From the NCBI RefSeq assembly GCF_030686155.1, contig NZ_JAUPEV010000006.1:47539-111538 (forward strand): a DNA stretch of 64,000 bases, given 5' to 3'. The stretch comes from Helicobacter_J cappadocius (GTDB taxonomy: Bacteria > Campylobacterota > Campylobacteria > Campylobacterales > Helicobacteraceae). A program made the position numbers and the translations under genes. Shown piece by piece: positions 17,739-26,480 of this stretch; position 1 is the first letter of the stretch, and each line of letters begins with the position of its first letter. Under the pieces are notes generated by a model. That model ran no database searches and was not told where the DNA came from. It saw only the letters and a list, made by a program, of their open reading frames with translations.

Positions 17739-18478
17739 TAGATACCTCCTAATTTTTGCATCAAAATTTCGCTAATATCTCTCATAGAACCGCTCAAAAT
17801 AATGATACCAATAAAAATCAATAAAACACCTGATATGATTTCTATAGTTCGAGCATATTTTTTTATCTTATTTAAAATTCCTAGTGCCCTATTGAGCAAT
17901 ATTGCAACAAGTAAAAATGGAATTGCTAATCCGAGTGTATAAGCACTCATCAACCCTAAAGCATATCCTTCTTGTGTCCCCCCTAAAAATAATATACTTG
18001 AAAGTATGGGGCCTACACAAGGCGTCCATCCTAGTGCAAAACTTATTCCCAAAACAATCGGAGCAAGGAAGCCCAAAAATTTATTTTGAGTGGATTTGAT
18101 TTCAAAATTCACCTTCTTGGTTTTATATAAAAATCCAATCCTGAAGATACCTAAAAAATGTAGTCCAAAAATAATAATAACCGCTCCAGAGATGTAATTA
18201 AGCCAATCTCCTGCTTGATGGATCAGTTTAGCTAAAGGAACTCCCAAAAGTATAAATGTAAGCCCAAAACCCAAAATAAACAAGATAGACTTAAAAATAA
18301 CTCTCCATCTATTTGCTGATCCAGACTTAATATCCTCTAAAGAAACACCTGATATATAAGACATATAAGCAGGAATCAAAGGCAAAATACAAGGACTAAC
18401 AAAAGTCAAAACTCCCGCAAAGAATGAAACACTAAGAGGGGCGGAATAAAAAAATTGTAGCAATAAATGATCAAACAT
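17738..18478 (-). CDS. ccdA: CcdA/DsbD-type thiol:disulfide transporter
   Basis: Inner-membrane protein that passes reducing equivalents from cytoplasmic thioredoxin to the periplasm for cytochrome c maturation and disulfide reduction. The 246-residue protein has about six transmembrane segments and the two redox cysteines in the expected settings: FVSPCILPLIPAYMSYISGVS near residues 27-47 and GWTPCVGPILSS near 150-161. It lacks the extra periplasmic domains of full DsbD. It heads a minus-strand run with the small Cys protein and may supply electrons to the cytochrome c biogenesis proteins encoded near 25.8-29.3 kb. Confidence 0.93.
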   Translation of the reverse strand: MFDHLLLQFFYSAPLSVSFFAGVLTFVSPCILPLIPAYMSYISGVSLEDIKSGSANRWRVIFKSILFILGFGLTFILLGVPLAKLIHQAGDWLNYISGAVIIIFGLHFLGIFRIGFLYKTKKVNFEIKSTQNKFLGFLAPIVLGISFALGWTPCVGPILSSILFLGGTQEGYALGLMSAYTLGLAIPFLLVAILLNRALGILNKIKKYARTIEIISGVLLIFIGIIILSGSMRDISEILMQKLGGI

Positions 18479-18779
18479 AACAACCTCACTAATCTCTATT
18501 AATTTCCTATTAACTTTATGGATATTTTATAGAAAGAAAAAGTAAAACATAAAAAAATAAATATATAGCATTCATTGTTACATTGATCAACCTTCTTTGT
18601 TTTCTGTAAAGATTTATCTTAATAAACCTATACATATTTTAAATTTCAAATAGTTGTAAAATCCCTATATATTTCAATTACTCCAATAAAACTGAAATAC
18701 TCTGTTATAATGTCAGAGCAAAAAGTCTGGTTGAGAGATTTTTGGCTTTTTGCAATCAAACTAATTCAAGAGAGCAAAA
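18479..18779. promoter_or_regulatory. Divergent promoter region ccdA / RNA helicase, with 5' hairpin
   Basis: No gene is supported. On the plus strand a -10 box TATAAT at 18706-18711 would start transcription near 18718. A hairpin GCAAAAAG/CTTTTTGC (18718-18753) begins exactly there, giving the helicase mRNA a leader of about 62 nt capped by a stem-loop. On the minus strand AT-rich hexamers upstream of ccdA could serve as its promoter, but none stands out. The ribosome-binding site for the helicase is AAGAGAG near 18768-18774. Confidence 0.55.
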
Positions 18780-20336
18780 ATGCCAAAAGAAAATTTAGAC
18801 AATTCAGAAATCCAAAAAGAGGAGTTAAGCTTTGAACAACTTGGACTAAACCCTCAAGTGCTAAAAGGTATCCAAGAAGCTGGTTTTACAACTCCTAGCC
18901 CAATCCAAGCAGATGCTATTCCTGCTGTTTTACAAGGAAAAGATGTAATCGCACAAGCACAAACAGGTACTGGAAAAACAGCGGCTTTTGCACTACCTAT
19001 CATCAATATGCTTACAAATGATAAAACCGTTGAGGCGCTCATCATTACTCCCACAAGAGAACTTGCGATGCAAATAAGCGATGAAGTTTTTAAGCTTGGT
19101 AAGTTCGCAAAAACTAGAACTATCTGCGTCTATGGAGGACAAAGCATCAAAAAACAAATTGAGTTTATGCAAAAAATGCCTCAAGTTATGATAGCCACTC
19201 CCGGAAGACTACTTGATCATCTTAAAAACAACCGATTTGAAAATTTTGTACCTAAAATTGTGGTTTTAGATGAAAGTGACGAAATGCTTGATATGGGGTT
19301 TTTAGATGATATTGAAGAGATTTTCAGCTACTTACCTAGTAACGCTCAAATTCTTCTTTTTTCAGCGACAATGCCCAATCAAATTCGCTTATTAGCTGAC
19401 AAAATATTAGAAAATCCTATCAATATCAAAATAACCCCCACAAATATGACTAATGTAGATATTTCTCAAAGATTTTATGTTATCAATGAGGCAGAAAGAA
19501 ATGATGCGATTACAAGACTTCTTGATACACAATCGCCCTCTAAAAGCATTATTTTCACACGAACAAAAAAAGAAGCTGACGAGTTAAATACTATTCTTAG
19601 CTCTAAAGGCTACCGATCCATAGCCCTGCACGGAGATATGGAACAAAGAGAAAGAAGAGAGGCTGTAAATGCATTTAAAGCAAATAAATCAGATATTCTT
19701 GTGGCTACAGATGTGGCAAGTAGAGGACTAGATATAAGTGATGTAAGCCATGTATTCAATTACCATATTCCCCTAAACCCAGAAAGCTATGTACATCGAA
19801 TAGGCAGGACAGGAAGAGCGGGTAAAAAAGGTGTTGCTATAACACTTGTAACGCCTCTAGAATATAAAGAACTCAAAAGAATTCAAAATGATATTGGATC
19901 TAAACTTGAACTATATGAAATACCTACAATGAATTTAGATGGCGATAAAGTGCTTCAAAATATCCTAAAGGTAAAAGTAAGCGATGAAGTTTTGAACATT
20001 TATGAATCACTCAAAGATAAAACAGAGCTTTCTCAACTCTGTCTAAAACTCCTAGCGCTCCACCTAAAGGGAGGTAAAATAGGATTAAGCAAACAAGAGA
20101 TTCAAAAAATCGAGGAACAAAAATCTAATCCAAAGACAACTAGAGGTAGAGATCGTTCAGGCTCTAGTGATAGAAATAAAAGATTTTCAAAACCTTCAGG
20201 AAATTCAAGAAGAGGGTCAGATTCAAGAGGATCAGGCTATGGTTCAAAACCTTCAGGAGGCTATGGAACTTCTAGCACTAGGAGCAGTTCGACTGGACAA
20301 GGTCGAGGGGATTACAAAGGAAATAAAAAAAGATAA
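18780..20336 (+). CDS. deaD: DEAD-box ATP-dependent RNA helicase
   Basis: Cytoplasmic RNA helicase for mRNA decay, ribosome assembly or cold growth; H. pylori has a single one, RhpA, as I recall. In the 518-residue protein the Q motif (FTTPSPIQADAIP) precedes motif I AQTGTGKT (residues 59-66), PTRELA, motif II, SAT, and the helicase C-terminal HRIGRTGRAG near 338-347. Motif II reads DESD at 164-167 instead of DEAD. The C-terminal 80 residues are a low-complexity Arg/Gly/Ser-rich tail probably used for RNA binding. Its mRNA leader begins with a stem-loop, and a terminator-like hairpin follows the stop. Confidence 0.95.
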   Translation: MPKENLDNSEIQKEELSFEQLGLNPQVLKGIQEAGFTTPSPIQADAIPAVLQGKDVIAQAQTGTGKTAAFALPIINMLTNDKTVEALIITPTRELAMQISDEVFKLGKFAKTRTICVYGGQSIKKQIEFMQKMPQVMIATPGRLLDHLKNNRFENFVPKIVVLDESDEMLDMGFLDDIEEIFSYLPSNAQILLFSATMPNQIRLLADKILENPINIKITPTNMTNVDISQRFYVINEAERNDAITRLLDTQSPSKSIIFTRTKKEADELNTILSSKGYRSIALHGDMEQRERREAVNAFKANKSDILVATDVASRGLDISDVSHVFNYHIPLNPESYVHRIGRTGRAGKKGVAITLVTPLEYKELKRIQNDIGSKLELYEIPTMNLDGDKVLQNILKVKVSDEVLNIYESLKDKTELSQLCLKLLALHLKGGKIGLSKQEIQKIEEQKSNPKTTRGRDRSGSSDRNKRFSKPSGNSRRGSDSRGSGYGSKPSGGYGTSSTRSSSTGQGRGDYKGNKKR

Positions 20337-20357
20337 AAGCTAAATTAAATTAGCTTT
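20336..20357 (+). terminator. Possible terminator between helicase gene and ilvE
   Basis: A perfect 8-bp stem AAAGCTAA/TTAGCTTT with a 6-nt loop overlaps the last base of the helicase stop codon. The second arm ends in TTT but no longer T-run follows, so it may be a weak terminator or processing site rather than a full stop. Confidence 0.45.
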
Positions 20358-20392
20358 GATAGAATATTCATATCAAAATTCGGAGAAATCAG

Positions 20393-21313
20393 ATGATAAA
20401 AGAAGCTAAATATATTTGGAAAGATGGAGAATTAGTCCCTTGGAAGGAAGCCACCATACACATTCTCTCTCACACTCTTCATTACGGAAATGCCGCTTTT
20501 GAAGGTGTGAGGGCGTATATGACCGAAAAAGGTTTGGCGATCTTTCGTCTTAATGATCACACCAAAAGACTATTAAATTCGACCAAAATCGTTGCAATTG
20601 ATTGCCCTTATAGTGAAGATGAATTAAATCTTGCACAGATCGAATTGCTTAAATCAAATGACTTTCAAAACAATGTCTATATTCGCCCTTTGGTTTATTT
20701 GGGATATGGTGCGATGGGTGTAAGCCACAAACAAGCCCCTGTAAATGTAGCTATTGCCGCTTGGGAATGGGGTGCTTATTTGGGTGAAGATGGTATTATC
20801 AATGGCATCAAGGTCAAAACAAGTTCTTTTACAAGAAATTCCATCAAATCCACAATGGGAAAAGCGAAAATCGCCGCTAATTACCTCAACTCACAAATGG
20901 CAAAACACGAAGCACTAAACTGTGGATGCGAAGAAGCTTTGTTGCTTGATGATAGTGGTTTTATTGCCGAAGGAAGCGGGGAGTGCTTTTTTATTGTTAG
21001 GGATGGGGTTCTTATCACTCCTCCTTATGACAATTCGTTAGAATCTATCACTCAAGAAACCGTGATAGAAATTGCAAAAGATCTAAATATACCTGTAGTG
21101 CAAAGACGCATAACAAGAGATGAAGTATATATTGCCCAAGAAGCTTTTTTTACAGGAACTGCTGCTGAGATCACCCCTGTTAGAGAGCTTGATTTTAGAG
21201 TTATTGGATCTGGAAAAGCAGGGCATATCACTCAAAAACTTCAAAAAGAATTTTTTGATCTCGTAATGGGAAAAAACCAAAAATACACTCACTATCTAAC
21301 TTATATTAAATAA
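20393..21313 (+). CDS. ilvE: Branched-chain amino acid aminotransferase
   Basis: PLP-dependent fold type IV transaminase for the last step of Leu, Ile and Val synthesis. The 306-residue length is typical. Characteristic stretches are HILSHTLHYGNAAFEGVRAY near 22-41, the RPLVYLGYGAMGVS segment, KIAANYLNSQMAKHEA containing the PLP lysine region, and EGSGECFFIVRDG, FTGTAAEITPVRELDFR. The ATG has CGGAG upstream. It begins a close run of plus-strand genes with the SPFH protein (12 bp), hisIE (0 bp) and the DUF2393 protein (0 bp). Confidence 0.95.
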   Translation: MIKEAKYIWKDGELVPWKEATIHILSHTLHYGNAAFEGVRAYMTEKGLAIFRLNDHTKRLLNSTKIVAIDCPYSEDELNLAQIELLKSNDFQNNVYIRPLVYLGYGAMGVSHKQAPVNVAIAAWEWGAYLGEDGIINGIKVKTSSFTRNSIKSTMGKAKIAANYLNSQMAKHEALNCGCEEALLLDDSGFIAEGSGECFFIVRDGVLITPPYDNSLESITQETVIEIAKDLNIPVVQRRITRDEVYIAQEAFFTGTAAEITPVRELDFRVIGSGKAGHITQKLQKEFFDLVMGKNQKYTHYLTYIK

Positions 21314-21325
21314 ACAAGGAGAAAT

Positions 21326-22444
21326 ATGCCTATTGATTTAAATGAACACCTAAAAAGAAAAAATGAGCAAAGAGGGAACGATAATAATTTTAAAAAAGAA
21401 AGCAAGGAAGACAAACCAAATTCAAGCAATTCTGGAGGCTTTAGACCTCCAAATATTCCTCAAAATTTTTTTACAAATAAAAAAATTACAGGTCTTATTG
21501 CAGTTATAATTATTGTTTTGATATTTCTGATAGCCAAACCCTTTGTTGTTATCAAATCAGGTGAAGTAGGTATCAAAGTTACTGCAGGGAAATATAACAA
21601 TATTCCTCTGCAGCCTGGTATCCACTTTTTCTTACCCATTATTCAAGATGTAATTGTGGTAGATACAAGAGTTAGAACAATCAATTTCTCTCGCACAGAA
21701 GATATGGGAGTCGTGGGCAAGAATCAAGGAATTTTCAGAAATGATGCCATCAATGTAATGGATTCTAGGGGTTTGACAGTTTCTATTGAACTCACTGTCC
21801 AATACAGACTCAATCCTCAAACTGCTCCGCAAACTATTGCAACATATGGACTGAGTTGGGAACAAAAAATCATAAATCCTGTTGTACGAGATGTGGTTCG
21901 AGGTGTTGTAGGTCGCTATCCTGCTGAAGATCTGCCTACCAAACGCAATGAAATCGCTACACTTATAAGTGCAGATATCAGTAAAGAAATGGCAAAATTC
22001 CCAAATTCTCCTGTAGAGCTAAGCTCTGTACAACTTAGAGAGATTGTTTTGCCTCAAAATATCAAAGAACAGATTGAAAAGGTACAAATCGCCAGACAAG
22101 AATCAGAGCGAGTGCGATATGAAGTTGAACGTTCCAAGCAAGAAGCCGAAAAAGTCGCTGCTTTAGCAAAAGGTGAGGCACAAGCCAATCGCATAAAAGC
22201 ACAAGGTGTGGCTGACGCAATTGTAATTGAAGCAAAGGCAAAATCTGAAGCCAACAAAAGCATCGGTCAAAGCTTGAACGATAAATTATTAAGGCTAAGA
22301 GAAATAGAAACTCAAAATAAATTTAACGAAGCACTCAAAACAAATAAAGACGCTCAAATATTTTTAATGCCCGGAGGAGCCGTGCCTAATATATGGGTGG
22401 ATTCTAAAACAAAACAAAAAAGTGCAGTTACTGGCACAAAGTAA
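21326..22444 (+). CDS. SPFH/Band 7 (HflK/prohibitin-like) membrane protein
   Basis: Membrane-anchored scaffold protein, probably forming large rings in the inner membrane and possibly regulating FtsH. The 372-residue protein has a polar N-terminus (about 1-50), one transmembrane segment near 53-75 (ITGLIAVIIIVLIFLIAKPF), then the SPFH domain (VIKSGEVGIKVTAGKYN, RTINFSRTE, VVRDVVRGVVGRYPAEDL). A long charged coiled coil follows (QIEKVQIARQESERVRYEVE and after) with the EAKAKSEANKSIGQSL pattern of HflK-like proteins. No HflC partner gene is adjacent. H. pylori HP0248, next to the helicase HP0247, is the counterpart I recall. Confidence 0.88.
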   Translation: MPIDLNEHLKRKNEQRGNDNNFKKESKEDKPNSSNSGGFRPPNIPQNFFTNKKITGLIAVIIIVLIFLIAKPFVVIKSGEVGIKVTAGKYNNIPLQPGIHFFLPIIQDVIVVDTRVRTINFSRTEDMGVVGKNQGIFRNDAINVMDSRGLTVSIELTVQYRLNPQTAPQTIATYGLSWEQKIINPVVRDVVRGVVGRYPAEDLPTKRNEIATLISADISKEMAKFPNSPVELSSVQLREIVLPQNIKEQIEKVQIARQESERVRYEVERSKQEAEKVAALAKGEAQANRIKAQGVADAIVIEAKAKSEANKSIGQSLNDKLLRLREIETQNKFNEALKTNKDAQIFLMPGGAVPNIWVDSKTKQKSAVTGTK

Positions 22445-23149
22445 ATGACTCAAGCTCAAATACAAGAAATAACTGCTAAATTGGATTGGGGAAAGTCTCC
22501 CCTTATTCCAGTGGTTGTTCAAAATTTTGAGGACAACAGTGTTTTGATGTTAGGTTTTATGAATCAAGATGCCCTAAGGTTGAGTTTTGAAACAGGTTTT
22601 TTACATTATTTTTCACGTACGAAAAATCGTATTTGGAAAAAAGGTGAGCAGAGTGGTCACACCCAAAAAATAATAGAAATCTTCTTAGATTGTGACAATG
22701 ATACTCTCTTGGCAAAAGTAATTCAAAAAGGCGTGGTTTGTCACACAGGAACACAAAGTTGCTTTTTTAAAAAAATAGATATTCAAGATAGCTCTATAAG
22801 TAGCATCTATGAATCTCAAGATATAAACGAAAAATATAACTTTATAGATATTCTCTATCATACACTGCAAGATAAAAAAACTCAATCTCCACAAACTTCT
22901 TATACCGCTTCACTATACGCAAAAGGGGACAATGAAATTTGCAAAAAAATCATAGAAGAAGCTGGGGAACTAACTTTTGCACTTAAAGATAATGAAAAAA
23001 AACAGATTATCTATGAGTGTTCTGATCTTATTTATCATATTCTTGTAGCACTGAGCTATAAGAATATTGATCCTGATTTAATCATAACTGAACTCAAAAG
23101 ACGATCTGGAATGAGCGGTATTGATGAAAAAAATAGCAGGAAACTCTAA
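22445..23149 (+). CDS. hisIE: Bifunctional phosphoribosyl-AMP cyclohydrolase / phosphoribosyl-ATP pyrophosphatase
   Basis: Catalyses steps 2 and 3 of histidine synthesis. The HisI part occupies about residues 1-115, with MLGFMNQDALRLSFETG and the metal-binding SGHTQKIIEIFLDCDNDTLL and GVVCHTGTQSCFF. The HisE helical part occupies about 135-234, with ICKKIIEEAGELTFALKD and ECSDLIYHILVAL, which carry the expected Glu/Asp residues. The ATG directly follows the stop of the SPFH gene. No other his gene is in the window. H. pylori lacks this pathway, so the gene separates this organism from H. pylori. Confidence 0.95.
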   Translation: MTQAQIQEITAKLDWGKSPLIPVVVQNFEDNSVLMLGFMNQDALRLSFETGFLHYFSRTKNRIWKKGEQSGHTQKIIEIFLDCDNDTLLAKVIQKGVVCHTGTQSCFFKKIDIQDSSISSIYESQDINEKYNFIDILYHTLQDKKTQSPQTSYTASLYAKGDNEICKKIIEEAGELTFALKDNEKKQIIYECSDLIYHILVALSYKNIDPDLIITELKRRSGMSGIDEKNSRKL

Positions 23150-23671
23150 ATGCAGGAGATCAAAAAAAATCTAATAAATGTTTTTTATCATTTGGGCTAC
23201 ATAGAGATTGGAATCTTCTTGGCGATATTTGTTTTGTTCTTGCTTATTTTTATACTCACACTCTTTTCTTATCAAAAAAAAATACTATTTACTTTTCTAT
23301 TTATTCTGTCTTTTTTTGTCCTTTTTTCGACGCCTTTTGTTATCCAAATTGCTATGGACAAAGGTTTTTATAAAACCTTAATTTCATACAACAAGGCCTC
23401 TCCGCTTCAATATGCAAATGCATTTTTAATAGATATGGATGTCAAAAATATCGGGAAAAAAGATATTTCTAAGTGTTTGGTAAGTGTAAATGTTTATCAT
23501 CCAAGCAAAAATACCTTAGAAAAACTAAAAAACCTTATTCAACCAAAGGCAATTTTTAAACATATGATTTTTACAGCATTAAAAACAAATCAAACCAAAA
23601 ACTTCGTAGTGATGATTGATAGGTACTATTACAGAAATTATCCTTATAAAATAAGCGTAAATTGCCATTAG
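23150..23671 (+). CDS. DUF2393-like membrane protein
   Basis: The 173-residue protein has two hydrophobic segments near residues 17-40 and 46-65, then a soluble domain with LIDMDVKNIGKKDISKCLVS and NFVVMIDRYYYRNYPYKISV. This resembles the DUF2393 family described in epsilonproteobacteria; I know no function for that family. The soluble part reads like an immunoglobulin-type beta sandwich placed in the periplasm. Its ATG directly follows the hisIE stop (TAAATG), so it is translated in the same operon. Confidence 0.65.
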   Translation: MQEIKKNLINVFYHLGYIEIGIFLAIFVLFLLIFILTLFSYQKKILFTFLFILSFFVLFSTPFVIQIAMDKGFYKTLISYNKASPLQYANAFLIDMDVKNIGKKDISKCLVSVNVYHPSKNTLEKLKNLIQPKAIFKHMIFTALKTNQTKNFVVMIDRYYYRNYPYKISVNCH

Positions 23672-23679
23672 AATTACCA

Positions 23680-24354
23680 TTAATAGCCAATACTTGAAAG
23701 AAATAATGCTCCGCATTCACTTTTGAGAATAAAATCTTCGTTCGTGGAATAAATTAATCGATCTTTCATTAATTCTTTTTCCTCATTATTGAAACCACCT
23801 TCTGGACCCAAAAAAATGCCTCTTGAAAAATTCGGAATACTGTGATAAATATTTTTACCACCAAAATCAAATACACAGGCGTCTGGATAGAGTTCAAGTG
23901 CTTTGGAAGTGTTAAGAATAACCTCCAAATTCATAAAATCAGTCCTTCCGCATTGCTCACAAGAGTGGATAAGAATTTTATGCAGTCTTTCCAAGTTTAT
24001 TTTTTCATTTTTCTGACTTCGTGCGGCATAAAAAAAGCTGATTTTCATAACTCCAAGCTGATTAAGATAAGGCAATGTTCTTTCGATATTTTTTCCCTCA
24101 ATAATCGCCCAAATAAGATGTATCTTTTTCTTTGATGAATTTGGACTTTCTGAATGATTCACAAGCCTTAGATCTGCTTGTTTTTTTGAAATCTGAACAT
24201 GTTCATAAGTATAAATATTTTCATCTCTAAGATTCCTCATTTGCAGATTTTCTTGAAATTTTGTGCGTCTGACTTGATAAATATGATTATAGAGCTCCCC
24301 TTGAATGCTTATGAAATCATTTCCAGCATCAGGATGATAGGTAAAACGCATCAC
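23680..24354 (-). CDS. rsmE: 16S rRNA m3U1498 methyltransferase
   Basis: SPOUT-fold methyltransferase that modifies U1498 of 16S rRNA. The 224-residue protein has the N-terminal PUA-like part and the C-terminal knot with the family signature FLGPEGGFNNEEKELM near residues 177-192. The preceding EQCGRTDFMNLEVILN stretch matches the conserved RsmE segment, where E..Q..R is usual. It converges on the DUF2393 gene with an 8-bp gap and is followed upstream by a four-span membrane protein gene. I recall the same order before hemH in H. pylori (HP0374-HP0376). Confidence 0.9.
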   Translation of the reverse strand: MMRFTYHPDAGNDFISIQGELYNHIYQVRRTKFQENLQMRNLRDENIYTYEHVQISKKQADLRLVNHSESPNSSKKKIHLIWAIIEGKNIERTLPYLNQLGVMKISFFYAARSQKNEKINLERLHKILIHSCEQCGRTDFMNLEVILNTSKALELYPDACVFDFGGKNIYHSIPNFSRGIFLGPEGGFNNEEKELMKDRLIYSTNEDFILKSECGALFLSSIGY

Positions 24355-24366
24355 TACCCTTACAAA

Positions 24367-24780
24367 CTAACCAAATATCAGGAGAAGACAAAGAAGCAAA
24401 TCTATAAAATAAAGTACTTTGCAAAATTTCAGATAAGCAATCATAAATTCTTCTTTTGTTTTGGCAATTTTTAACCGTTTAATCCGAACTATCTCCCCCA
24501 CAAAAATCACAACCGTAGCAATCACCATCAAAATAACCTTGGCATTGAACATAAAATGTCCCATTGCCATCAAAAAAATCCCTGTAAAAAAAGCAACCGC
24601 TATCAAAAAAAAGATGATAGGCATCACAAACCAAATTTTTCTATTCACCCTAACATAGTCCCTCTGATTAAAAAGCGTATAAAGATTGATTATAAATGGA
24701 ACAGGCATAAAATACATAAAAAAGCTATGAAAAAATACTGAGTCATTGAAGGCTTTAGCAATCGTATTTATTTCTTCCAT
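24367..24780 (-). CDS. Conserved four-span inner-membrane protein, function unknown
   Basis: The 137-residue protein is largely hydrophobic, with four likely transmembrane segments (about 18-36, 50-71, 78-95 and 115-135) and short charged loops. It contains several histidines (FHSFFMYFM, GHFMF), which in a membrane protein near hemH could bind haem, but that is speculation. It is divergent from hemH across a 98-bp promoter region and lies 12 bp from rsmE. By position it equals H. pylori HP0375 as I recall it. No catalytic motif is visible. Confidence 0.7.
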   Translation of the reverse strand: MEEINTIAKAFNDSVFFHSFFMYFMPVPFIINLYTLFNQRDYVRVNRKIWFVMPIIFFLIAVAFFTGIFLMAMGHFMFNAKVILMVIATVVIFVGEIVRIKRLKIAKTKEEFMIAYLKFCKVLYFIDLLLCLLLIFG

Positions 24781-24878
24781 AAAAACTCCTAATGTGTATT
24801 ATTATAAAGCAATTCTAGCATTATTAACTTTATTTGAATATTATTTCTTACTTACAAAACTAAAGGATCAATCTCAAA

Positions 24879-25832
24879 ATGCCTAAAGAAGCGGTGTTGC
24901 TATTAAATATGGGGGGTCCTAGCAGTCTTTATGAAGTGGAAGGGTTTTTGACTAATATGTTCTATGATCCCCACATTCTTTCAATAAGGAATAGTTTTTT
25001 TAGAAAAATGATAGCAAACTTTATCGTATCAAAAAGATCTGAAAAGTCTAAAAAAATATATTCTGCTATCGGTGGAAAATCTCCTATCACTGAGATTACT
25101 TTTTCCCTAACTCAAAAACTACAACAAATGGATGAAAGCAGACTATACACCTATGTAATGCGCTACACTCCTCCATATTCAAAAATGGTCTTAGAAGATC
25201 TAAAAAATAAAGGAATTAAATCACTCGTACTTATAAGTATGTATCCGCAATACTCTAAAACAACAACTCTTTCTTCAATCACAGATATTTATGATTCGCT
25301 CAAAGATTTGGATTATCATCCTGATATTAGGATTATTGATAGATTCTATGCAAACCCAGCATTTAGTCAAGCTGTTTTAGAAGACATTAAAAAATCCTTG
25401 AACGGAAAGGATAGTACTGAATTTACATTGATTCTCTCTGCTCATGGTATTCCAGAAAGTGTCGTGAAAAGAGGTGATGCCTACCAAAAAGAATGCGAAG
25501 AAAATTTTGAAATTATAAAAAACAAACTCCAAGAACAAGGTATTATTTTTAAAGATATTTTTCTTTCATACCAGTCAAAAGTTGGTCCTATGAAGTGGAT
25601 CGGTCCTGATACTGACCAAATAATCCAAAAATGTAAAAAAAGCAAGATTATTATCTATCCTATTTCATTCACTATAGACAACTCTGAAACAAAATACGAA
25701 CTCTCTATACAATACAAACAACTCGCCCAAGAAATTGGGATCAAAGATTATATTGTGTGTCCTTGTCTGAACGATTCAGATTTGTTTGCTAAAATGATTT
25801 TACAATACGCTCAACCAAACCGAAAGGATTGA
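24879..25832 (+). CDS. hemH: Ferrochelatase
   Basis: Inserts Fe2+ into protoporphyrin IX, the last step of haem synthesis. The 317-residue protein begins AVLLLNMGGPSSLYEVEGFL, has GGKSPITEIT near 67-76, the PQYSKTTTLSS block, the catalytic histidine in LSAHGIPES near 186-194 and a C-terminal PISFTIDNSETKYEL carrying the active-site Glu region. AAAGGA lies upstream of the ATG. It heads a block with a thioredoxin-like lipoprotein and ccsBA (gaps of 1 and 8 bp), coupling haem supply to cytochrome c assembly. Confidence 0.95.
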   Translation: MPKEAVLLLNMGGPSSLYEVEGFLTNMFYDPHILSIRNSFFRKMIANFIVSKRSEKSKKIYSAIGGKSPITEITFSLTQKLQQMDESRLYTYVMRYTPPYSKMVLEDLKNKGIKSLVLISMYPQYSKTTTLSSITDIYDSLKDLDYHPDIRIIDRFYANPAFSQAVLEDIKKSLNGKDSTEFTLILSAHGIPESVVKRGDAYQKECEENFEIIKNKLQEQGIIFKDIFLSYQSKVGPMKWIGPDTDQIIQKCKKSKIIIYPISFTIDNSETKYELSIQYKQLAQEIGIKDYIVCPCLNDSDLFAKMILQYAQPNRKD

Positions 25833-25833
25833 A

Positions 25834-26472
25834 ATGAAAAAAATATTTTTGATGGCAATAACTCTAGTAATTTTAGGTATGTTTTCCATATCTTTATCTG
25901 GCTGTAATAGTGATAATAAAGTCGATTCAAGCATTATTTCTGATGGAAGTAACACATCTTCAAAAGTCAGTCAAGAGAGCGAGAATCTGGATAAAAATAG
26001 CTATGCAGGACTTGAGGATGTGTTTGGCGATACAAAATTCATAACTCCAAATGGAAAATATATGATGATGGTATTTGGAGCTAATGGTTGCCCTTATTGC
26101 GAAGCTCTTAAAAAAGATATTAAAGACACACCTAGTTTGAAAAAGTATATCCAAGATAACTTCACTGCCTATTATATCAACATGAGCTACTCAAAAATAC
26201 ATGATTTTAAAGTCGGAACACCTAATGATCCAAAAGAAATTCAGGTCTCAACTGCACAACTCTCTCGGATGTATGATATAAGACCTACTCCAACAATTGT
26301 TTTTTCAGATACTGATGGCAAGACTATTTTAGAATTTCCTGGCTATATGCCTGAAAAACAATTTATGGCGATGCTTGAATTTATTGCTACTGGTGAATGG
26401 AAAAAAGCCAAAGATCAAAGACAAATCAATCAGCTACTGCAAGAATATGTTATGAAAAAATCTAATTCATAG
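25834..26472 (+). CDS. Thioredoxin-fold lipoprotein for cytochrome c maturation
   Basis: Predicted lipoprotein: signal peptide with lipobox LSGC (Cys 24), then a Ser-rich linker and a thioredoxin-like domain with active-site CPYC near residues 86-89 and the cis-Pro loop RPTPTIVF. It probably reduces apocytochrome c haem-binding cysteines in the periplasm, receiving electrons from CcdA. It begins one base after hemH and ends 8 bp before ccsBA, which supports this role. From memory, H. pylori HP0377 occupies the same position and is described as a thiol oxidoreductase in cytochrome c assembly. Confidence 0.85.
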   Translation: MKKIFLMAITLVILGMFSISLSGCNSDNKVDSSIISDGSNTSSKVSQESENLDKNSYAGLEDVFGDTKFITPNGKYMMMVFGANGCPYCEALKKDIKDTPSLKKYIQDNFTAYYINMSYSKIHDFKVGTPNDPKEIQVSTAQLSRMYDIRPTPTIVFSDTDGKTILEFPGYMPEKQFMAMLEFIATGEWKKAKDQRQINQLLQEYVMKKSNS

Positions 26473-26480
26473 GGGTTTTT

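Noticed and set aside
18710..18835. Short ORF overlapping the start of the helicase gene (ATG TCA GAG ...)
   Set aside because: Its ATG overlaps the predicted -10 box, so the transcript would not include it, and the frame has no ribosome-binding site.
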